From: Chloroflexota bacterium
GTDB taxonomy: Bacteria; Chloroflexota; UBA6077; JADZDV01
Assembly (NCBI GenBank): GCA_020850915.1
Contig: JADZDV010000215.1
Location: forward strand, 1 to 19,495
Direction of reading: 5' to 3'
Length of the DNA stretch: 19,495 bases
Shown here: in pieces, positions 14,357 to 19,495 of the stretch
Layout of the letters: each line of letters starts with the position of its first letter
How positions within the stretch are numbered: the stretch's first letter is position 1
Translations under genes and position numbers: made by a program
The notes under the pieces: generated by a model
Told to the model about the DNA's origin: nothing
The model's database searches: none
Seen by the model: only the letters and a program-made list of their open reading frames with translations

Positions 14357-15769
14357 GTGGCCAAGCTGCTGTTTGACAAGATCTGGGATACACATGTCGT
14401 AGACACCAACGACAGCGGGTCGTCGCTGCTCTACATCGATCTCCACCTCGTCCATGAGGTCACCAGTCCACAGGGATTCGAAAGCCTCCGGCTGCAGCAC
14501 CGCCGCGTTCGTCGTCCGGACCTGACCCTCGCCACCATGGACCACAACACGCCGACCTGGGATCCTCGGCTGCCGATCACAGACGAGGTGGCCCTGAAGC
14601 AGTTGCAGGCGCTTGACGTCAATGCCGATGAATTTGGCGTGCCGCTCGAGGGCTGGGGCAGCCCTCGGCGGGGCATCGTCCATGTGATCGGTCCGGAGAT
14701 GGGCTTGACCCTGCCAGGCATGACCGTTGTCTGGGGCGACAGCCACACCTCGACGCACGGCGCGTTCGCGGCGCTCGCCTTCGGCATCGGCAGCACCGAA
14801 GTCGAGCACGTGCTCGCCACCCAGACGCTGTGGCAGAAGAAGCCCCGGTCGATGGAGGTCCGCGTCGACGGAGCCCTGCCGAGCGGCGTGACCGCGAAGG
14901 ACGTCATTCTGGGGATCATCGGAAAGATGGGCATCGGTGGCGCCACTGGCCACGTCATCGAGTACACCGGCTCCACCATTCGCTCCCTTTCGATGGAGCA
15001 GCGGATGACCGTCTGCAACATGTCCATCGAGGGCGGCGGCCGCGCCGGGATGGTGGCCCCAGACGACACGACGTTCGCCTACCTCGAGGGTCGGCCGTTC
15101 GCGCCGGCCGGCAAGCTCTGGGAAGAGGCGCTGGACTACTGGCGCAGTCTCCCCTCCGAGCCCGGCGCCGCGTACGACAAACTGGTCGAGCTCGACGCCA
15201 CCCAACTCGCACCGCACGTGAGCTGGGGGACCAATCCGGGCATGGTGGCCCCGGTGACCGGCCGCGTGCCCGATCCCAGCTCCTTCAGCGATCCTGACGA
15301 CCGCGCGGCGACCGAGCGCGCGCTCGCATACATGGGTCTCAAGGGCGGCACCCGGCTCGAAGACATCAGCGTGGATCGCGTCTTTATCGGATCCTGTACC
15401 AATTCGCGCATCGAAGACCTGCGCGCGGCGGCGCGCGTCGTTCGCGGCCGCACGGTCAACGAGAACGTCCGAGCGATGGTGGTGCCAGGCTCACAGCAGG
15501 TGAAGGCGCAGGCCGAAAGAGAGGGGCTCGACGACGTTTTCCGTCAGGCCGGTTTCGCCTGGTTGGAAGCCGGCTGCTCGATGTGCCTCGGCATGAACCC
15601 GGACATCCTCGCGCCGGGCGAGCGCTGCGCATCCACCTCGAACCGGAATTTCGAAGGCCGCCAGGGGAAGAACGGGCGAACGCACCTGGTCAGCCCGGAG
15701 ATGGCCGCCGCCACGGCGGTGGCAGGCCACTTCGTGGACATCCGCGACTGGCCGATCGAAGAGGACTGA
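14357..15769 (+). CDS. leuC: 3-isopropylmalate dehydratase large subunit
   Basis: GTG at 14357, AAGGAGAG (14341-14348) eight bases upstream; 470 aa, full length. It aligns by eye along its whole length with E. coli-type LeuC ([58 protein letters not shown]). The three cysteines for the [4Fe-4S] cluster are Cys347 (IGSCTNSR) and Cys407/Cys410 (GCSMCLGM). With LeuD it isomerises 2- to 3-isopropylmalate in leucine synthesis; members of this family also hydrate citraconate. leuD starts 10 bases after the stop. leuA and leuB are absent from the window, and the upstream neighbours are an amidase and a PAL-like lyase, so a second, catabolic role is conceivable although the sequence itself looks like ordinary LeuC. 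Confidence 0.96.
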   Translation: MAKLLFDKIWDTHVVDTNDSGSSLLYIDLHLVHEVTSPQGFESLRLQHRRVRRPDLTLATMDHNTPTWDPRLPITDEVALKQLQALDVNADEFGVPLEGWGSPRRGIVHVIGPEMGLTLPGMTVVWGDSHTSTHGAFAALAFGIGSTEVEHVLATQTLWQKKPRSMEVRVDGALPSGVTAKDVILGIIGKMGIGGATGHVIEYTGSTIRSLSMEQRMTVCNMSIEGGGRAGMVAPDDTTFAYLEGRPFAPAGKLWEEALDYWRSLPSEPGAAYDKLVELDATQLAPHVSWGTNPGMVAPVTGRVPDPSSFSDPDDRAATERALAYMGLKGGTRLEDISVDRVFIGSCTNSRIEDLRAAARVVRGRTVNENVRAMVVPGSQQVKAQAEREGLDDVFRQAGFAWLEAGCSMCLGMNPDILAPGERCASTSNRNFEGRQGKNGRTHLVSPEMAAATAVAGHFVDIRDWPIEED

Positions 15770-15779
15770 GGGAGCGACT

Positions 15780-16421
15780 GTGGAGCCATTCCGCAAACAT
15801 CGCGGCGTGCTAGCGGCGATGAACCGCGTTGACGTCGATACCGACCAGATCATTCCAAAGCAGTTTCTCAAGAGCATCGAGCGCACCGGCTTCGGAAAGT
15901 ACCTCTTCGACGACTGGCGCCACCTTCCGAGCGGCGAGCTGGATCCCAACTTCGAGTTGAACCGTCCCGAGTTCCAGGGCGCCAGTGTCCTCGTCGCCGG
16001 TCGGAACTTCGGCTGCGGATCGTCCCGCGAGCACGCCCCCTGGGCGCTGCAGGACTACGGGTTCCGAGCGATCATTTCGTCAAGCTTCGCCGACATCTTC
16101 CGCCAGAACTGCCTGCAGAACGGCATCCTGCCGATCGAGTTGCCCGAAGACGCCGTCCAGACGCTCTTCCAGCTCGCGCACGAGGAGCCTGGCTGCAGCA
16201 TCTCGGTGGACCTCGAGCGTCAGGTGGTCGAGGCGGACAGCGGCTTCAACGCGCCATTCCAGATCGACCCCTACCGGCGCATGATGATCATGCAGGGCCT
16301 GGACGAGATCGGCGTGACGCTCCAGAGAGAGGACAAGATCGCCGCGTTCGAAGCGACGCGCCCTGCCTGGCTGCCACACACCAGCCAGCAACCGTACGAG
16401 AGGATCCCGCTCCACTCGTAA
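15780..16421 (+). CDS. leuD: 3-isopropylmalate dehydratase small subunit
   Basis: GTG at 15780 with GGGAG five bases upstream and only 10 bases after the leuC stop; 213 aa, close to the usual 200. It is the swivel-domain subunit: DVDTDQIIPKQFLKSIERTG (19-38), the substrate-recognition loop GFGKYLFDDWR, and GRNFGCGSSREHAPWAL (74-90), all as in E. coli LeuD. It completes the active site with the Fe-S subunit LeuC. The residues of the recognition loop are those of isopropylmalate isomerases rather than homoaconitases. A hairpin follows at 16447. Confidence 0.96.
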   Translation: MEPFRKHRGVLAAMNRVDVDTDQIIPKQFLKSIERTGFGKYLFDDWRHLPSGELDPNFELNRPEFQGASVLVAGRNFGCGSSREHAPWALQDYGFRAIISSSFADIFRQNCLQNGILPIELPEDAVQTLFQLAHEEPGCSISVDLERQVVEADSGFNAPFQIDPYRRMMIMQGLDEIGVTLQREDKIAAFEATRPAWLPHTSQQPYERIPLHS

Positions 16422-16446
16422 GCGCCCAGGGCAGCAAACTCGTCGA

Positions 16447-16473
16447 CGGACGGCTCCCAGGTCCAGCCGTCCG
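16447..16473. terminator. Convergent hairpin between leuD and the cyclophilin-like gene
   Basis: Perfect 9-bp stem CGGACGGCT (16447-16455) / AGCCGTCCG (16465-16473) with a 9-base loop, 25 bases after the leuD stop and 2 bases beyond the stop of the convergent minus gene. No long T-run; it probably serves both genes. Confidence 0.6.
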
Positions 16474-16475
16474 CT

Positions 16476-16853
16476 CTAGTCGTCCGCCGCCTCGATGCGA
16501 ATCATCTCACCGGACCGGACCTGCTTGAAAGCGCCGGCGTCGTCCGCGCAACGACCGATCACCGTCACCGGGCTAGCGGGGCGGATCTCCCCGGCGTAGC
16601 TGTTCGGAGTTGGACCGAAGAAGATGCAGAAGGCGCTACCAGGCTCCCAGTACCCCAGGTCGCCAAACGCAACCGTCTCCTGGCCGCGCTCGGTCCGCGG
16701 CTTCACCGGGATCGAGAAGTAGATCTCAGCGCCCCAGGTGTTGCCGCGCGCCTCGATCGGCAGTGCCTCCCAGACCGCCGTGGCCGTCCGGGTCTCGTTG
16801 AGCTCAGCTCGCACGACGACAGAGCCAGCGCGAATCTCGATACGACGTGACAC
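16476..16853 (-). CDS. Cyclophilin-like fold protein (TM1367/DUF369-type)
   Basis: GTG at 16853 on the minus strand with GGGGGAG seven bases upstream; 125 aa. The sequence matches the small cyclophilin-like family known from a Thermotoga structure: ATAVWEALPIEARGNTWGAE (24-43), IYFSIPV, FGDLGYWEPGSAFCIFFGPT (63-82) and ASPVTVIGR. It is a compact beta-barrel, cytoplasmic and without signal peptide. Proline isomerase activity has not been established for this family, and its function is unknown. It lies 43 bases after the GNAT gene on the same strand and is probably co-transcribed with it. Confidence 0.82.
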   Translation of the reverse strand: MSRRIEIRAGSVVVRAELNETRTATAVWEALPIEARGNTWGAEIYFSIPVKPRTERGQETVAFGDLGYWEPGSAFCIFFGPTPNSYAGEIRPASPVTVIGRCADDAGAFKQVRSGEMIRIEAADD

Positions 16854-16896
16854 CTGCTACTCCCCCGCCACCCGCGGAGCGCCGGGCAAACGTACG

Positions 16897-17616
16897 CTAG
16901 TACTCGCAGAAGAACGTCTCGCAGTACTCCACGTAGCCGAGAGCGCGACAGACTCTGGCGGACGCCCGATTCGTACGGTCGTGAATGTAGAGCGCCAGGC
17001 GGCCGTGATCGAGGATGTAGCCGGTCGCCGCGGCCACCGCCTGCTTCGCATAGCCGCGCCCGCGGTACGGCGCCTCCGTGACGACCGCCAGCTCCCAGAC
17101 GTCGTTCGATTTCAGCTTGATCGCCGTCCAGGAGGCGATCTCCCCGCGTGGACCCCGGACGACGAAGATCTCGCCGTCGAAGCGCCGCCGCAGGTCAGCA
17201 CCGGCCGCGTCCGTCGGCTGGAGCAGGAGGGCGTTGCCAGGAATGGGCCGGAAATGGTCACGGTCCACGTAGAGAATGTCGCCGCTCAGACAGTAGGCAT
17301 ACGGGACGGCCCGGCGGCTCAGGCGACGCAGCCGCTCGAAGTCCTCAGCCACCAGCGGCCCGCGCGACGGACGCGCTGCCAGCTCGGCTCGCGCTTGGTC
17401 CGCCAGATCGGGACGCGCCGAGACAACCCCGCCGCCAGGCGTCGAGACCGCGAGCATTGGAACGGTGTACCCGCCCCAGCCCGGTCTGGCTCGCTTCTCG
17501 CTGGCGATGACGAAGACGCCCGAGCGACCGAGCAACGCCGCGTCGCAGCCGAGCTCGGCCGCATGGAACTGCTCCAGCCTGGCGTGCTCTTCGATGAGTG
17601 ATCGTTCGCGAATCAT
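16897..17616 (-). CDS. GNAT family N-acetyltransferase
   Basis: 239 aa from ATG 17616. This start is chosen over longer frame extensions (to 17775) because a TATACT box at 17651-17656 sits just upstream and the extra sequence is not protein-like; the ribosome site is weak. The N-terminal part (1-90) is helical, with HARLEQFHAAELGCDAALL; the C-terminal half is a GNAT domain: WTAIKLKSNDVWELAVVTEA, then the acetyl-CoA loop RGRGYA (185-190), and NRASARVCRALGYVEYCETF at the end. It would acetylate an amine on a small molecule or protein in the cytoplasm; the target is unknown. It is followed by the cyclophilin-like gene on the same strand. Confidence 0.87.
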   Translation of the reverse strand: MIRERSLIEEHARLEQFHAAELGCDAALLGRSGVFVIASEKRARPGWGGYTVPMLAVSTPGGGVVSARPDLADQARAELAARPSRGPLVAEDFERLRRLSRRAVPYAYCLSGDILYVDRDHFRPIPGNALLLQPTDAAGADLRRRFDGEIFVVRGPRGEIASWTAIKLKSNDVWELAVVTEAPYRGRGYAKQAVAAATGYILDHGRLALYIHDRTNRASARVCRALGYVEYCETFFCEY

Positions 17617-17650
17617 CGCTCGCCCACAGTACAAACTCCGAGCCTTTCTC

Positions 17651-17656
17651 AGTATA
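17651..17656 (-). promoter_or_regulatory. -10 box of GNAT / cyclophilin-like pair
   Basis: TATACT on the minus strand (17651-17656), 5 of 6 consensus, 34 bases before the GNAT start. The nitrilase promoter uses the same GCTATACT core. No good -35. Confidence 0.4.
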
Positions 17657-17928
17657 GCGAGGCGACGCCCGAGCAGGTCTTCAGGCTCGGCTCGGAGGAG
17701 GGCCCCCTCCATCCAGCACACTGAGATCTGCTCGATAGATCTCGCTGATGGCGGGTTCGCTCCCACCCAGGTCACGCCATCGTCATCGCCTCGGCGAAGG
17801 GCTGGCCCGTCTCGGCTGCAGGCTGCTCAACACCGCCCTCGACTCTTATCTCGCCGGGCGCATCGCCCACACCCTTCAGAGCGCTAAGGTGGCCGGGCAG
17901 AGTCCGACGCCTTCTTCGCGCCAGCCAT

Positions 17929-17987
17929 GACACTTTCGCAATAGTGTCGCCTACGTTACACCTCTCGGGAGAGGTCCGCGGTATAAC
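17929..17987 (+). promoter_or_regulatory. Operator-like palindromes and promoter of the MBL-fold gene
   Basis: GACACT (17929-17934) / AGTGTC (17943-17948) and the 16-base palindrome ACCTCTC-GG-GAGAGGT (17960-17975) lie directly before a -10-like TATAAC (17982-17987). TTACAC (17956-17961) could be a weak -35 with a 20-base spacer filled by the second palindrome, as in MerR-type promoters. No regulator gene is adjacent. Confidence 0.4.
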
Positions 17988-18007
17988 CGTGCGAACGGAG
18001 GTGGGCG

Positions 18008-18781
18008 TTGCCGCTGCTTGAGCTGACCATTCTCGGGTCCGGCCCAGCCTGGGCGAATCCAAACGGGGCGAACTCAGGGTACCTGCTGAGGTACGGCAGT
18101 GATCGCCTGCTCATGGAGTGCGGCTCGGGCATCATCGGACGCCTTCGCGGCACCACTCCCATTGGCGACCTGGGCGGCGTGATCGTCTCCCACATGCACG
18201 CGGACCACTTCATCGACCTGATCCAGCTCCGCTACGGCGTGAAGTACGGCGGCTGGCGTACGCGGCCGTTACCGGTCTACCTGCCGCCCGGCGGCGTGGG
18301 CTTCCTGGCCGGGCTCGGCGAGGCGCTCGATGGAGCCGCCGACTTCTTCTCCAGTACCTTCGAGCTTCACGAGTATCACGAGCGAGCGCCGCTCGTAATT
18401 GGAGAGCTGCGTTTGACCTTCCGACGCGTTCGGCACTACGTCCCCAGCTATGCGATCCGCATCGAGGCGGACCGCTCGCTGGTGTTCTCCGGCGACGCGG
18501 CTCCCTGCGATGCGCTGGCCGACCACGCGCGTGGCGCAAACGTCTTTCTCTGCGAGGCCGCCATCTCGTCGCTGGCCCAGGACGATCCTCACCCGGAGCG
18601 GCGCGGCCACATGACAGCCGGCGAGGCCGGTGCTCTGGCCACGGCCGCTGGCGTCTCGTCGTTGCTGCTCACTCACTATCGCTCCAATGGCCAGGGCGAA
18701 GTTTGCCTCGTCAAGGAAGCTCGGCAGCGCTTTTCAGGGCGGGTCTTGTTGGCGCGCGAGGGTGAGACCTACCGCGTTTAG
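18008..18781 (+). CDS. RNase Z-like metallo-beta-lactamase fold hydrolase
   Basis: TTG start at 18008, chosen because GGAGG (17997-18001) lies six bases upstream and the first beta strand (LLELTILGSG) begins at once; 257 aa. All metal ligands of the MBL fold are present: SHMHADH (His62, His64, Asp66, His67), His143, Asp163 (FSGDAAP), and His223 (LLTHYR), with His201 in GHMTAGEAG as in the RNase Z / phosphodiesterase branch. The protein lacks the long exosite arm of true tRNase Z and is shorter than RNase Z, so a small-molecule phosphodiesterase or esterase role is likelier. Cytoplasmic. Its stop codon overlaps the stop of the convergent membrane-protein gene by 3 bases. Confidence 0.9.
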   Translation: MPLLELTILGSGPAWANPNGANSGYLLRYGSDRLLMECGSGIIGRLRGTTPIGDLGGVIVSHMHADHFIDLIQLRYGVKYGGWRTRPLPVYLPPGGVGFLAGLGEALDGAADFFSSTFELHEYHERAPLVIGELRLTFRRVRHYVPSYAIRIEADRSLVFSGDAAPCDALADHARGANVFLCEAAISSLAQDDPHPERRGHMTAGEAGALATAAGVSSLLLTHYRSNGQGEVCLVKEARQRFSGRVLLAREGETYRV

Positions 18782-19495
18782 CCGGCCCTGGTCCAGTGCT
18801 CTGAGCCGCGTCCCAGCCGAACGAACGAGACGAGTATCGCCAGCACAGCCAGACCGAGCGCTACGCGACTGATCGCCAGCCCGCTCCAGAAGCTCGCCGG
18901 CTCGTAGCGAAGCTCCACTACTTGCTCCCCCGGTCCCAGCGGGACGGTCTGGAACAGATAGTCGCCGCGCAGCACCTCGGTTGGGACGCCGTCCACGTAG
19001 GCCAGCCAGCCGGGGTAGTCGGCCTCGGTCACGACCAGGTATCCGCCATCGGAGCTGACCCGGAGCGAGCGGCTCTCGTCAGCCCAGCTCAGGATATCGA
19101 CCCGCCCGTAAGGCTCGCCGATCGCCGGGCTGGGCGCGGCGACCGGCGACGTCGCCGGCGCCTGCATGGCGTTCGGGTCCTCCAGCACAACCTGACGCCG
19201 CGGCTGGAACGCGCCGTGGGTCATCCGCTCCAGCGCAGCCTCTGCCGTGCGCTCGGTCACGGCCTCCGGCACGATAAAGGCCGCCGGAAAGACCGACGTG
19301 TTCTCCAACACACGATCGTCCGCGTCCTCGTAGACTGACCTGAAGTGAGCCGGCAGGTAGAACTGGCCAAGGCGACCCGTCGCGCGATCGAGCAGTGCAA
19401 AGCCGAACACCTGGACCCGCCCGACTGGCGAAAGCGCCCTGAAGGACACTCGGTCGACCGCGCGGCTCGTGGGGAGCTGGAACGATCCGTAGGAC
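18778..19495 (-). CDS. YfhO-type membrane protein, C-terminal part (5' partial)
   Basis: The minus-strand frame is open to the right window edge (the GTG at 19449 is internal), so only the last 238 or so codons are seen. They form an extracytoplasmic beta-rich domain ending in one membrane helix (SGLAISRVALGLAVLAILVS). The segment TEADYPGWLAYVDGVPTEVL followed by RGDYLFQTVPLGPGEQVVELRYEP is characteristic of YfhO-family proteins, large multi-span membrane proteins related to GT-C glycosyltransferases and linked to lipoteichoic acid or surface-glycan glycosylation in Firmicutes. The remaining multi-helix part must lie outside the window. The role in this organism is inferred from family only. 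Confidence 0.82.
   Translation of the reverse strand, partial: SYGSFQLPTSRAVDRVSFRALSPVGRVQVFGFALLDRATGRLGQFYLPAHFRSVYEDADDRVLENTSVFPAAFIVPEAVTERTAEAALERMTHGAFQPRRQVVLEDPNAMQAPATSPVAAPSPAIGEPYGRVDILSWADESRSLRVSSDGGYLVVTEADYPGWLAYVDGVPTEVLRGDYLFQTVPLGPGEQVVELRYEPASFWSGLAISRVALGLAVLAILVSFVRLGRGSEHWTRAG

Larger units (their letters stand above)
17617..18007. other. 391-base divergent gap
   Basis: Separates the minus-strand GNAT gene and the plus-strand hydrolase gene. It contains the GNAT promoter at its left end and palindromes at its right end (17929-17987). The middle (about 17660-17925) shows no supported gene; short frames there have no family resemblance or ribosome site. Confidence 0.55.

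Noticed and set aside
12786..14393. 535-codon minus-strand open frame opposite the amidase
   Set aside because: It is the antisense shadow of a clear amidase with full catalytic triad; its translation has no recognisable family and is typical of GC-rich antisense frames.
17772..18062. Minus-strand 96-codon frame between GNAT and the hydrolase
   Set aside because: No ribosome site, overlaps the start of the hydrolase and its palindromes, and has no family resemblance.

Overview
The window is 19.5 kb of GC-rich bacterial DNA with densely packed genes, good Shine-Dalgarno sites and many GTG or TTG starts. It contains no rRNA, tRNA, phage genes, transposase or CRISPR array that I can see. The gene mix (enolase-superfamily dehydratase, fused carboxymuconolactone-decarboxylase proteins, a PAL-like beta-propeller, a Pro/Ala-linker Tat lipoprotein, a YfhO-type membrane protein) suggests a Chloroflexota-like free-living heterotroph. 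That assignment is an inference from gene content only.

Left part (1-5000): a rhamnonate-dehydratase-like enzyme cut by the window edge, a two-domain CMD protein, a duplicated cupin, and on the minus strand a nitrilase. Each is separated from the next by 300-470 bases of apparently non-coding DNA, so they look like independently transcribed catabolic genes. A compact divergent control region (about 4940-5204) separates the nitrilase from a small unknown gene whose leader holds nested hairpins. Middle (5600-8300, minus strand): a nucleotide-sugar 4-epimerase with a Cys4 insertion, and an orphan NitT/TauT-type substrate-binding lipoprotein.

Right of that, on the plus strand: a fused CMD protein coupled to a 4,5-dihydroxyphthalate-decarboxylase-like protein (1-base gap), then an exported glycoside hydrolase with its own strong terminator. 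Next comes a probable operon of a PAL-like lyase, an amidase, leuC and leuD. The lyase keeps the Arg, Tyr and three-His active-site set of peptidylglycine alpha-hydroxyglycine lyase and sits 31 bases before the amidase, which suggests a C-N-bond breakdown module (hydroxyglycine adduct to glyoxylate plus primary amide, then amide to acid plus ammonia). The last part holds a minus-strand GNAT / cyclophilin-like pair, an RNase Z-like metallo-beta-lactamase-fold hydrolase, and the C-terminal end of a YfhO-type protein. The stop codons of these last two genes overlap tail to tail.

Overall this reads as an accessory catabolic region rich in decarboxylases, dehydratases and C-N hydrolases. The most interesting signals are the PAL-amidase pair and several strong intergenic RNA or operator structures (1277-1350, 5040-5173, 10458-10490, 11772-11855, 17929-17975).
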